In this document: piece after piece, positions 1 to 7,921 of the stretch
Layout of the letters: the number at the start of each line of letters is the position of its first letter
How positions within the stretch are numbered: position 1 is the first letter of the stretch
Source: Bhargavaea changchunensis
GTDB lineage: Bacteria; Bacillota; Bacilli; Bacillales_A; Planococcaceae
Assembly: GCF_042665595.1 (NCBI RefSeq)
Contig: NZ_JBHTCT010000032.1
Span: 1-64,000 of the forward strand
Length of the DNA stretch: 64,000 bases
Direction: 5' to 3'
Made by a program: the position numbers and the translations under genes
The notes under the pieces: model-generated
Databases searched by the model: none
What the model saw: only the letters and a program-made list of their open reading frames with translations
What the model was told of the DNA's origin: nothing

Positions 1-54
1 ATAAGCTCGGATGACCTTCATCTTTTCTTCAAGAGAATATCCTTTGTAAGCCAT
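1..54 (-). CDS. Transposase start (partial, probable IS3-family OrfA)
   Basis: Only the first 18 codons are present, beginning MAYKGYSLEEKMKVIRAY, the look of the helix-turn-helix N-terminus of an IS3-family OrfA. The start ATG at 54 has a GGAGGG ribosome binding site about nine bases upstream. That site lies inside one arm of the leader hairpin. The rest of the gene is outside the window, so family and intactness cannot be confirmed. Confidence 0.55.
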   Translation of the reverse strand, partial: MAYKGYSLEEKMKVIRAY

Positions 55-123
55 AGGAAAAGCTCCCTCCAAAGTAAACAGAGTTTTGTTTTTTCCTCTG
101 TCTGCTTTGAAGGGAGCATATCA
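1..123 (-). mobile_element. Left end of an insertion sequence, cut by the window edge
   Basis: Read on the minus strand, the element appears to begin near 123 with TGATATGCTCCCTTC, which looks like an IS3-type terminal repeat. It runs into a ribosome binding site (GGAGGG, about 65-70) and an ATG at 54 that opens a reading frame leaving the window. Positions 62-83 and 96-117 are near-perfect inverted copies, so the leader can fold into a long hairpin. The other end and any target duplication lie outside the window. The IS assignment is an inference from the terminal sequence, the hairpin and the start of the encoded protein. Confidence 0.65.
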
Positions 124-163
124 ATCAAGGGATGGTGTTTTTCCTTAGAACAATTTCTTCAAA

Positions 164-703
164 TCATTCGCCCACATCTTCTCCGGCTGCTGCCCGGTAT
201 ACTTTGATCTTGCCGGCGAGGCGGCGTTCATAGGTGGAGAATGACTGGCGCCTGATCGCCTCGAAATCAAGTTCGCTGATCAGGCGGTGTTTTCGGTTTA
301 ATTCTGCTGCGTTGTCCCATGCCGTCTTCTCGGCAATCAGATTCCGCTCTTCTTCATAAATAATCTTTGCCATATTTTCAGGATTGCGTTCAAGGACTTT
401 AGGCGGCGTCGATTTCTTCATCTGATAAACTTCCCGTGAAAGCGGCAGCCCTGCAAGAAGCGCCCTGCGATCCAATGCATGGCCTAGTTCGTGCATCGTA
501 ATTGCAGCCACATATGTTTTAAGTGAAACCGTTCGCTTCTGCTCTGCAACTGCCTCAGGAATCCGGTCAGGATCATACGTGATATAGTCATGGATAAAGT
601 GGTAGGTCATGTTAATTCCGTTCCTCTCTAAACGGACTTCACGCGTTACCCCGACACGGACCATCGTCTCACGGATGATCTTCTCTATTTGGTGTCGTTT
701 CAC
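164..703 (-). CDS. Small HELGH-motif putative metalloprotease
   Basis: This is a 179-residue soluble protein that I cannot name. It has a clear zincin signature, MHELGHALDRR, near residue 70, where the two His and the Glu would bind and activate zinc. About 45 residues later the acidic stretch YEEERNLIAEKTAW could supply a third ligand. There is no signal peptide or membrane segment, so a cytoplasmic role is likely. The start used is GTG at 703, after a weak purine-rich site. It stands alone: the IS end lies just beyond its stop, and the KGG genes run divergently. An ImmA/IrrE-like regulatory protease is one alternative, but no helix-turn-helix partner is adjacent. Confidence 0.6.
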   Translation of the reverse strand: MKRHQIEKIIRETMVRVGVTREVRLERNGINMTYHFIHDYITYDPDRIPEAVAEQKRTVSLKTYVAAITMHELGHALDRRALLAGLPLSREVYQMKKSTPPKVLERNPENMAKIIYEEERNLIAEKTAWDNAAELNRKHRLISELDFEAIRRQSFSTYERRLAGKIKVYRAAAGEDVGE

Positions 704-953
704 TTTCTCATTTCCCCATTTTTTATTCTTTTTGTTTAGCCTAATGTTATTTTACTATAAGTTCCTGTTTCTCGCATCTAGATGTAATTGGCAATAGAAT
801 TAAAAGAATCAATAACTTGTGACTTGTTAAATATAGTGTTGTTTCAAGATGTCCAAAATCGTTCAAATCCATTTTAAACCGCGGTATATTCATATTTATA
901 GTATATGACTGATAGATTAAAAATATTACAAATGTTACGGTTCTTCTTCTTTA

Positions 954-978
954 GTTTAGAAGTCACAGAACCGGAAAT
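954..978 (+). promoter_or_regulatory. Putative SigB-type promoter of the KGG genes
   Basis: GTTTAG (954-959) and GGAAAT (973-978) are separated by 13 bases. This resembles the general-stress SigB pattern GTTTAA-N12-15-GGGTAT, with five and four of six matches. It lies about 60 bases before the first KGG gene, whose family (GsiB-type) is classically SigB controlled. Confidence 0.5.
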
Positions 979-1037
979 ACAGAGGGTGAGGCTGCGATAG
1001 CTTCTTTCCAATAATAATATTTGAGGAGGAATGCAAC

Positions 1038-1313
1038 ATGGCAGACAACAACAAAAACAATAAGATGTCGAGAGAGGAAGCAGGCCGCATGGGCGGTGAA
1101 GCCACTTCCCGCAATCACGATCGTGATTTCTATGAAGAAATCGGACGTAAAGGCGGAGAGGCCACTTCTGAAAACCATGACAGTGACTTCTACTCTGAAA
1201 TCGGCAAAAAAGGCGGAGAAGCCACTTCTGAAAACCATGACCGCAGCTTCTATGAAGAGATTGGCGAAAAAGGCGGCAACGCACGCAACAACAACAACAA
1301 TAATAACAACTGA
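1038..1313 (+). CDS. KGG-repeat general stress protein, copy 1
   Basis: The 91-residue, very hydrophilic protein is built from three full 20-residue units of the type GRKGGEATSENHD-DFYEEI and a fourth partial one, followed by a run of asparagines. This is the KGG (stress-induced, con-10/GsiB) repeat. Such proteins resemble plant LEA hydrophilins and are linked to desiccation, glucose starvation and general stress; the exact biochemical role is unknown. The start ATG at 1038 follows a strong GAGGAGGA site. The next gene is a paralogue 40 bases downstream on the same transcript, and a SigB-like promoter precedes both. Confidence 0.88.
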   Translation: MADNNKNNKMSREEAGRMGGEATSRNHDRDFYEEIGRKGGEATSENHDSDFYSEIGKKGGEATSENHDRSFYEEIGEKGGNARNNNNNNNN

Positions 1314-1353
1314 TTGAGCACTCCACTAACCGATTAATAAAGGAGGAATCAAC

Positions 1354-1584
1354 ATGGCAAAGAACAACAATAACAATAACAACAACCGCAAAATGACAGT
1401 TGAAGAAGCAGGCCGAAAAGGCGGCGAGGCGACCGCGGAAAACCATGGCCAGGAGTTCTACGAAGAGATTGGACGCAAGGGTGGAGAAGCCACTTCCGAG
1501 AACCATGACCGCAGCTTCTATGAAGATATCGGCGAAAAAGGCGGCAAGGCCCGCAACGACAATAACAACAATAATAACAATTAA
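1354..1584 (+). CDS. KGG-repeat general stress protein, copy 2
   Basis: This is a 76-residue tandem paralogue of the upstream gene. It has an Asn-rich head (MAKNNNN...), two full KGG units plus a partial one (about residues 19-65), and an Asn-rich tail. The spacing of the Gly-Gly motifs is again 20 residues. A strong AAAGGAGGA ribosome binding site precedes the ATG, and a rho-independent terminator follows the stop. The two copies differ in repeat number and in the place of the Asn run, which points to duplication followed by repeat loss or gain. Confidence 0.88.
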   Translation: MAKNNNNNNNNRKMTVEEAGRKGGEATAENHGQEFYEEIGRKGGEATSENHDRSFYEDIGEKGGKARNDNNNNNNN

Positions 1585-1597
1585 TTAACGATGTTGC

Positions 1598-1632
1598 AAA
1601 ACACGGGTGAGGTTCTCCTCCCCGTGTTTTTT
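1598..1632 (+). terminator. Terminator of the KGG gene pair
   Basis: The stem AAACACGGG with an inner GAGG/CCTC extension pairs with CCCGTGTTT and is followed by a run of T on the plus strand. Confidence 0.85.
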
Positions 1633-1650
1633 CTGTCTTTTGATGTGAAG

Positions 1651-1683
1651 AAAAACCGGAGAGCAGCTTAAGCTACTCTCCGG
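1651..1683 (-). terminator. Terminator of the DUF2188-like gene
   Basis: The perfect 8-bp stem CCGGAGAG/CTCTCCGG (1656-1663, 1676-1683) has a further pairable AGCTTAAGCT core. It is followed on the minus strand by TTTTTC. It converges on the KGG terminator. Confidence 0.85.
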
Positions 1684-1728
1684 CCAGTTGGTCGGCAGGA
1701 TAAATTATTCAGATAGATAAAGACATGA

Positions 1729-1926
1729 TTAATACTTGCGTTTGTCGACCACCTCGTGTGCTTCATCACAGATCTCGATCTTGCTCGGGCTGTTTGCCTT
1801 GGCCAGCATGATGGCTTCGGCAATCGCCTCGTCCTTATAAATAAAAAGCTCTTCCAAATCCTGATTGCCCATGGTAATCATCCAGCGAGAAGCTTCCTTG
1901 TCCGGTGCAACACGATAGCACTGCAT
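1729..1926 (-). CDS. DUF2188-like small protein
   Basis: This 65-residue soluble protein has the layout of the DUF2188 family. A short strand region with Arg/Trp (about residues 5-20) leads into a region that links an activity word, FIYKDEAIAEAIMLAKAN, to a final conserved-looking strand. DUF2188 proteins occur widely in bacteria without a known function. The gene is monocistronic, with its own terminator downstream. The family call rests on general shape and is not certain. Confidence 0.55.
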   Translation of the reverse strand: MQCYRVAPDKEASRWMITMGNQDLEELFIYKDEAIAEAIMLAKANSPSKIEICDEAHEVVDKRKY

Positions 1927-2348
1927 GAACGGTTTCCACTCCTTGTAAAATGGTCCCGGCTCGGCCGGGTTTAAAGCTTGTTATTATTTTGTATCCTATT
2001 CACCAATTTGTCAAACTTTTTTTAGGACTTTTGGACATGGCATAATTGTATGTAAATCCAGGTTGCCATGTGAAATTTTTCCCAAATTCACCCTTGCAGT
2101 CACTCATCCCTTGAAAGGTATAGAACTGTGAGATTTTCTGTGTCTTATCCAACCACTCCATCATAGAAGAAAAACCGGAATCAGGGTATCGGGCAAGCGA
2201 TGGAGAACGATGTTGCCACCCGCGTGATTGCCCTTTCCCGGTTTCTCATTCGTCCCGGATTATCATTTACTGAGTCTTTTTCGGCATTCAGCCCGACATC
2301 CTCCTTTTCGATGTCTGCAACTCCCCTGAAGCAGGAGATCGCAAATAG
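1927..2348. other. Intergenic region without a supported gene
   Basis: The 422 bases between the DUF2188-like gene and the subtilase terminator hold no open frame with a convincing start. A GGAGG-like site on the minus strand near 2305 is followed only by frames of a few codons. The promoter of the DUF2188-like gene must lie in the part next to 1926, but no clear boxes are visible. Confidence 0.5.
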
Positions 2349-2378
2349 AAAAAGCACCCTGGATCTTTGGATCCAGGG
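2349..2378 (-). terminator. Terminator of the bacillopeptidase F-like gene
   Basis: The perfect 9-bp stem CCCTGGATC/GATCCAGGG (2357-2365 and 2370-2378) with a four-base loop is followed on the minus strand by GCTTTTTC. It lies 11 bases past the stop codon. Confidence 0.9.
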
Positions 2379-2388
2379 CGCTCTCTCC

Positions 2389-5300
2389 TCAATCGATATT
2401 GATATAGATCTTGCCGTCCGCTGTTTTGCGGGCTTCGTTTCCGAAGTCGTCCTTCACTTTTACTTCCAGTTGCGCGCCGTTCGCCTTCATGTCTGCCGGT
2501 GCGGTCCAATAGCCGACATAGTGGCCCGGCGAGGCTTCCGTCATCGGAAGCTCAGTCGCATTGGCCGGAAGATTCGTCAATGGCATATGAATGACGAAGC
2601 TTGCCTTCAGTCCAGGCTCACTGTCAAACTCGAACTTGAAGGATTGGCCTGTTTTCAGGTTGACGTCTTCAGCAGGAACCAGGTTCTCAATGGCCGGTGC
2701 TCCATATTTAGCCTGGATCGTGACGCTTTTCGTCACTTTGTTTCCTGCCGAATCCTGTGCGACCACGCGAATCACATTTTCCCCATTATCGAGGAGGATG
2801 CGCTTGGAGTATTTACCGTCGCTCACTTCAGCCTTCTGTCCGTTTACCTTTACCCAATCAAGATTGGCATCGGACACAGAACCTTGGACCGTGACGGTCT
2901 CGCGGTTCGTCTTTTCGCCGTCAGCCGGGCTATCGATCGTGAGCTCAGGCTTCTCGGTGTCCAGCGTCACAGAGACCGGAGCGGAAACGCCGGTTTCCTT
3001 GCCGTTCAGTAGTGAAGCAGCCGTGAACGTGTTTTCGCCTTCGGCAAGCGTTACGTCAAACGAGAACTTCCCGTCGTCGCCCACTGTAGCCGTACCGACT
3101 TCTTCACCATTGTTGTCGAGGCGGATCTCGGTTGTAGCCGATGCCGTGCCCTCGACAGTGATGTCCGCTTCGTTCGTCAGTTGGCCATCGGATGGGCTCG
3201 TGATGACCGGAGTCGCGACTTCATAATCCACGCGTGCGCGGATCATATAGTTGCCCTCTGCCGCAGGTGCCGGGGACCATGCACCACCGACGAACTGATA
3301 GCTGCGCTTGGCATTCGGTCCGTTTTCATCCGTTGCGAGACCCGGAGTGTTCGGGTTCGGATTCGACTGAATGTAGACCATGTAGAAGTCTTTGCCGACA
3401 TTGATGCCATGTTCTTTAAGGTCGACAACCGTCCATTCCCCGTTGCGGAGAGCTGTCGCATCGAATGGTCCGGCAAGTTTCTTGCCAGGCGCTCCGTCAG
3501 CGCCGGAAGCATCCCAGACTTCAACTGCAAAGTCTGTTCCGCCCGGCACCGGCCATGAAGTATCCCAGAAGCGGAAGACCCCGGCGGAGACGATGCCTTG
3601 CTCTTTGCCTTCAGGTAGGGACATTTTAACTGCCCAGCCGTTGCCCGCATCGTAGAATGCACGTGCGTTCTCGCCTGTGCCGTCATCATAGCCGATTTCC
3701 CCGCCCGGTACCGTGTAGAACGGCTCGAGTGTAATGTCTTGTACAGCCGGTTCGCTGCCGATTGTGACATTCTCTTCTTTGCCGTGGTAGCCGGATGCGA
3801 CGATTTTCAGCGTGTAGTCGCCTTCATAGGCTTCGATCTCGTAGCGTCCTTCCGCATCGGTCGTGACCGGAGCGATGTTCGCATCTTCCACAAGGATTAC
3901 GGTCGCGCCTTGGACAGGCGAACCATCCGAAGAATCCGTGATGGTACCGCTGACCGTGTTCATCGGAATTTCTTCAAGGGTGAAATTGGCTGTCGCCGTT
4001 TCATCCGCACCGACGGATACGCTTTGGTTTTCAGAACGGAATCCGTATGCTTCGGCTACAAGCGTATAGTCGCCTGCAGCAGTGCGCATCGAATATGTTC
4101 CATCCGCAGGATTCGTGTAAACCGAAGAACCTGTTTCGAGTACGCTCACCTGTGCATTAAGAGGGAGAAGAGTTGGAGCAGGCTTCTGGCCGTCTTCTAC
4201 AGGCTTCACTTCATTTTTCGGCATGACCGGCTTGATCGTTGTCGGATCTATCGGATCGCCTTTCTTCAGCGCTTCGTTTTCCTTCTTGATCACGCCGAGC
4301 TGGTTGCCGTTATTTTCGGCTTTGGCATTGCCCTTGGTCTTGCCTTTGGCTTTGCCCTTGCCTTTGACCGCCGCGGATGTGGACTCGGATGTGTCAGAAA
4401 GGGCGACATCATCGAGGTACCATCCATCACGGGTCACGCTGCCGTCCGAATAAGCATTGAAGCCGATATAGACACGCTGCCCGGCATACTCGGAAAGGTC
4501 CACTTCAACATCCGTCCAGCCATCTGACTGGCCCTGAACCATGTGGAGCTGTGTCCAATTCTCGTAATCCGTGGAGATGACCACATGGCCATAGTCCCAT
4601 GCGCGTCCAGTGGACGTGGACTGTTCAAAGTTGTGCCAATGCTTGAACTGCAGGTAGCTATTGCCTTCCGGAAGGTCGACCGGAGGCATGACGAGCGTCG
4701 CATTCATGCGGTTCGCATACTGGCCAGCGAGATTGGTTGCATAGACGTTCTCTCCGGAGGCCGCATTGCCCGGCCCGGAAGTCGGTACGCCCTGCTCCCA
4801 GCTATTTTCTTCACCGAACGATACCCATCCGGTCGCGTCCGCTTCAAAATCTGTCGAGTAACCGGTTGTGATGCCCGGCTTGACTATCACCGAATACTCG
4901 TCGGACGTCACTTCGTTGTTGCCGAAGTCATTGATTGTGAATGAGTAGTTGAACTGCTCGCCACCGATATGGTCACCCGGTACGGTGATGGCATAAGTGC
5001 CGTCCGTAAAGCTGCCCGACGTGCGGACGAGTTCTGCAGACTGCGCGTTGCCTTCTGCATCGGTGTAGTTGATGACTGCCGAGCTGACCGAGATGTTGTC
5101 GGTGATCCCGACAGCAAGAGTGAGGTCCATGCCGGCATATGTCTCAGTAGGTGCCGTGTGGCTGAACTCAGGTGCTTCCTCGTCATCGCCTTCCTTCATG
5201 ACCTGGCCTTCAATCGTGCCGATGCCTGACATGAGAGAGGACACGGCAGCCATCGCGTCAACAAGACCATAGCCGTAGCCGTGGTTCGGAACTGTCGGAT

Positions 5301-6756
5301 ATTGGCTGTCCGTCAGAGGAACCGCTGTGTCGAGAAGGATCTGTTCCATTTCATCAACAGTGATGTCAGCATCCACCTGGCGGAGCAATGCCGCAACGGC
5401 AGAAACTGCGGGACCTGCCATCGATGTACCGTTCCAGCCGCCCTCATAGCCGCTGCCCGGAACCGAAGAACGGATATTTACGCCAGGCGCGGAAACGTCC
5501 GGCTTGATTTCGTCATAAGGAGAAGGTCCGCGGAGTGAGAAGCTTGCGACTTTGTTGTTGATGTCAGTCGCACCCGTTGCGAAAGATTCAGGATAGTTGG
5601 CAGGTGCAGCCACAGATCCCGGTCCGCCAGGATTGAAGAGTGTCGTATTGCCTGCGGAGAACTCAGGGAAGATCTGAGCCGCGCGCCAGTTTTGGACGAC
5701 TTCGCGGTACCATTCGTCAAGGCCCGGTCCGCCGCCCCACGAGTTGTTCACGACATCTGGTGCCATGTCGACGCGGGCATTGCCCTCCGAATCAGTCGGT
5801 GCAAGAATCCATTGTGCCGCTGCCAGGAGGTCACTGTCTGTGCCGCCCGCTGCAGTAAAGGCTTTGACAGCGATCCACTTCGCTCCCGGTGCGACACCGA
5901 CTTGGTTGCTGCCGTCCGGCTCAGCGCCGACCATCGTACCGGTCACGTGCGTGCCGTGGCCCTGGTCATCATAAGGTGTCGTGTTTCCGGCCGTTGCATC
6001 GAACCAGTTATAGTCGTGGTCCGCTTCGCCGGTCGCCGTGTTATAGCCCCGATACTTTTCCTTCAGAGCCGGGTGGTCCCACTGAACACCGGTATCGATG
6101 CTCGCGACAACCGTACCCGTACCGTCGATGCCAAGGTTCCATGCTTCAGGAGCCTTGACCCGCTCGACGTTCCACTCGACGTTTGCAATTTCGGCCTTCG
6201 GCGTTTTAGCCTCAGGCGTCTTCGTCACGAAAAGCTGGCGGTTTTCATCCGGAAGAATCTTTTCGACTTCACTGAAGCTTGCGATCTTCTCGGCCACTTC
6301 CTTCGTCGCTGTCACCGCCATGCCATTGACGATGTGGTAAGAGCGGACGTTTTCGGCTTTACCGCTCTTCTCAAGCGTAGTCAGATACTTTTTGACATCT
6401 GCCTGCGATGTCTGCGCGGTCGCCTTAAGTTCGGAGACAACTGCCGAACGGGTCGCCATCTTGGTCTGGTGCGAGGACAGCTCAGCTTTCTGTGCTGATT
6501 TCCTTGCAGCGGTCGCGGCCTTGACAGTATCGGCTTTGTCCTTGAACTTGATCAGGAATGTGACTTTCTCATCATCCTTGAACTCAGTCAGGAGCCGGTC
6601 GCTGAGTTTAGCCTGCATTTCCTTGGCAGTGTCAACCGCCGACACACTCGTCCGCTTTTCCGCGGACACGAGGCCCGGCGCGATCAGTGACGACACCATC
6701 AGCACCGTGGCGGCCATGCTCAGTAACTTCGTGGATTTCTTCTTCGATCCCGGCAT
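2389..6756 (-). CDS. bpr: Secreted S8 subtilisin-like protease, bacillopeptidase F type
   Basis: The 1455-residue precursor is close in size and design to B. subtilis bacillopeptidase F, an extracellular serine endopeptidase. A Sec signal peptide (about 1-32) is followed by an inhibitor-I9-like propeptide (about 60-170) and the S8 domain (about 205-500). The catalytic triad is Asp221 (ASIDTG), His267 (GHGTHV) and Ser445 (GTSMAGP), with oxyanion Asn in VVNNSW. Further domains are a jelly-roll region ending in GWYLDDVAL (about 640-800), a Lys/Gly-rich linker (KGKGKAKGKTKG), carboxypeptidase-regulatory-like Ig folds (about 895-1030) and Ig-like repeats at the end. No LPXTG anchor is seen, so the protein is probably released. 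GGGGAGGA precedes the ATG. It is transcribed alone. Confidence 0.9.
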   Translation of the reverse strand: MPGSKKKSTKLLSMAATVLMVSSLIAPGLVSAEKRTSVSAVDTAKEMQAKLSDRLLTEFKDDEKVTFLIKFKDKADTVKAATAARKSAQKAELSSHQTKMATRSAVVSELKATAQTSQADVKKYLTTLEKSGKAENVRSYHIVNGMAVTATKEVAEKIASFSEVEKILPDENRQLFVTKTPEAKTPKAEIANVEWNVERVKAPEAWNLGIDGTGTVVASIDTGVQWDHPALKEKYRGYNTATGEADHDYNWFDATAGNTTPYDDQGHGTHVTGTMVGAEPDGSNQVGVAPGAKWIAVKAFTAAGGTDSDLLAAAQWILAPTDSEGNARVDMAPDVVNNSWGGGPGLDEWYREVVQNWRAAQIFPEFSAGNTTLFNPGGPGSVAAPANYPESFATGATDINNKVASFSLRGPSPYDEIKPDVSAPGVNIRSSVPGSGYEGGWNGTSMAGPAVSAVAALLRQVDADITVDEMEQILLDTAVPLTDSQYPTVPNHGYGYGLVDAMAAVSSLMSGIGTIEGQVMKEGDDEEAPEFSHTAPTETYAGMDLTLAVGITDNISVSSAVINYTDAEGNAQSAELVRTSGSFTDGTYAITVPGDHIGGEQFNYSFTINDFGNNEVTSDEYSVIVKPGITTGYSTDFEADATGWVSFGEENSWEQGVPTSGPGNAASGENVYATNLAGQYANRMNATLVMPPVDLPEGNSYLQFKHWHNFEQSTSTGRAWDYGHVVISTDYENWTQLHMVQGQSDGWTDVEVDLSEYAGQRVYIGFNAYSDGSVTRDGWYLDDVALSDTSESTSAAVKGKGKAKGKTKGNAKAENNGNQLGVIKKENEALKKGDPIDPTTIKPVMPKNEVKPVEDGQKPAPTLLPLNAQVSVLETGSSVYTNPADGTYSMRTAAGDYTLVAEAYGFRSENQSVSVGADETATANFTLEEIPMNTVSGTITDSSDGSPVQGATVILVEDANIAPVTTDAEGRYEIEAYEGDYTLKIVASGYHGKEENVTIGSEPAVQDITLEPFYTVPGGEIGYDDGTGENARAFYDAGNGWAVKMSLPEGKEQGIVSAGVFRFWDTSWPVPGGTDFAVEVWDASGADGAPGKKLAGPFDATALRNGEWTVVDLKEHGINVGKDFYMVYIQSNPNPNTPGLATDENGPNAKRSYQFVGGAWSPAPAAEGNYMIRARVDYEVATPVITSPSDGQLTNEADITVEGTASATTEIRLDNNGEEVGTATVGDDGKFSFDVTLAEGENTFTAASLLNGKETGVSAPVSVTLDTEKPELTIDSPADGEKTNRETVTVQGSVSDANLDWVKVNGQKAEVSDGKYSKRILLDNGENVIRVVAQDSAGNKVTKSVTIQAKYGAPAIENLVPAEDVNLKTGQSFKFEFDSEPGLKASFVIHMPLTNLPANATELPMTEASPGHYVGYWTAPADMKANGAQLEVKVKDDFGNEARKTADGKIYINID

Positions 6757-7363
6757 TGCGTTTCCTCCCCTTCGAATGGTGTTGCCCGGTCCTGTTCAGG
6801 CCGTCCATTCCCCGGGAAGAAAAAAGACGGCCCATGCCCCACTCCTCCTTTCTGTTCTCGAGTGTCCGATCATGCTGCCGTCTTGCTTCTGTGTTGTTAG
6901 CACTACTATACATCCTAAAAACTGATATTTTTGAATAGTCAAAAGCCAATCAAAACAAATGCTTCATTAGGACCGTTTGGCACTGGGAAGAAAGCATTAT
7001 CCAAAAAATGACTGATTCAGAGAGGTAAACATTTATTTCCATACAGGGCAAGGGTTTAACGATAGGACTTTCGGATATGCAGGAATGCATATTTTTCTTT
7101 AATTTGGAAAATGAACCTTTTGGAGGATTCTCCTAATTTTTGCAAGAGGCACTCCATTTTGCGCGATGGGACAATCGGGTCCTAAAGTAATCGGTCATTG
7201 TTTCCGAATGAAACTATTTACATACCGTCTGCAATAACAGAACATCATAGAGTCCTTAATCTTTGGAAACTCCGACTTATGTAACAGGTACCTTTTCTGT
7301 TGCTTTTAGGGGAGGCTTGTCATCTTTCTGTAACACCTTTAATTTCAATCCTGAATAAGGCAA
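6757..7363. other. Long non-coding gap between the subtilase and riboflavin genes
   Basis: No protein gene is supported here. The side next to 6756 must contain the protease promoter; a TATAGT preceded by TG on the minus strand near 6905 is a candidate -10 without a good -35 partner. On the plus strand a good SigB-like promoter sits at 7054-7078 with nothing recognisable behind it. The only frame with an ATG downstream of it is about 24 codons (from about 7111) and lacks a ribosome binding site. Confidence 0.55.
7054..7078 (+). promoter_or_regulatory. Orphan SigB-like promoter
   Basis: GTTTAA (7054-7059), a spacer of 13 bases, then GGATAT (7073-7078) gives 11 of 12 matches to the SigB consensus GTTTAA/GGGTAT at allowed spacing. 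No coding gene follows on this strand before the convergent ribH gene. Confidence 0.45.
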
Positions 7364-7393
7364 ACAAAAAAGCAGGCCCCGAATTCGGAGACC
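7364..7393 (-). terminator. Terminator of the riboflavin operon
   Basis: On the minus strand GGTCTC pairs with GGGGCC through two G-T pairs around a seven-base loop. It is followed after TGC by TTTTTTG. It lies about 45 bases beyond ribH. Confidence 0.65.
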
Positions 7394-7437
7394 CACCAAC
7401 TTAGCTTAAGTTTGTCTGATATGAAACAGTAAACTCC

Positions 7438-7908
7438 TCAATCCCTCAGTTGACGCAGCAAATTTGCCATCTCAATAGCGGCTGTTGCGGATTCGGCGCC
7501 TTTGTTTCCTGCTTTTGTTCCTGCACGTTCGATGGCCTGTTCGATCGTATCTGTAGTGATGACGCCGAAAAGTACCGGGATGCCGGTATCTGCGGCGGCT
7601 TTGGCAACACCTTTTGCAGCTTCCGCGCATACATAGTCGAAATGGGCTGTAGCGCCGCGAATGACGGCTCCAAGAGTGATTACGGCATCATATTTACCCG
7701 AGGCTGCCAGGTTCTGTGCGGCCAACGGGATTTCAAAGGCTCCCGGCACTTTTGCCACATCAATATCTTCTTCAGCTACGCCGTGACGGCGTAGTGTATC
7801 CAAAGCGCCTTCAACCAGCCGGCCGGTGATGAATTCGTTGAACCGCCCGGCGACAATAGCGATTTTCAGATCAGTTCCTACGAGATTTCCTTCCAATACG
7901 TTAACCAT
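7438..7908 (-). CDS. ribH: 6,7-dimethyl-8-ribityllumazine synthase
   Basis: RibH condenses 5-amino-6-ribitylamino-uracil with 3,4-dihydroxy-2-butanone 4-phosphate, the step before riboflavin synthase, and usually forms a 60-subunit cytoplasmic capsid. The 156-residue length is normal. Family motifs are clear: IAIVAGRFNEFITGRLVEGA near the start, VPGAFEIPLAA (about 55-65), ITLGAVIRGATAHFDYVC (about 80-97, holding the catalytic His) and PVLFGVITTDTIEQA. It is the last gene of the operon ribE-ribBA-ribH, 13 bases after ribBA, with a GAGGAGGA site. The operon's first gene, ribD, is broken upstream, so the pyrimidine substrate would have to come from a ribD elsewhere. Confidence 0.96.
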   Translation of the reverse strand: MVNVLEGNLVGTDLKIAIVAGRFNEFITGRLVEGALDTLRRHGVAEEDIDVAKVPGAFEIPLAAQNLAASGKYDAVITLGAVIRGATAHFDYVCAEAAKGVAKAAADTGIPVLFGVITTDTIEQAIERAGTKAGNKGAESATAAIEMANLLRQLRD

Positions 7909-7921
7909 TATTTTGTCCTCC

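Noticed and set aside
874..1506. 210-codon minus-strand frame over the KGG genes
   Set aside because: It is antisense to two well-supported repeat proteins; its Cys-rich low-complexity product reflects the Asn and repeat codons opposite.
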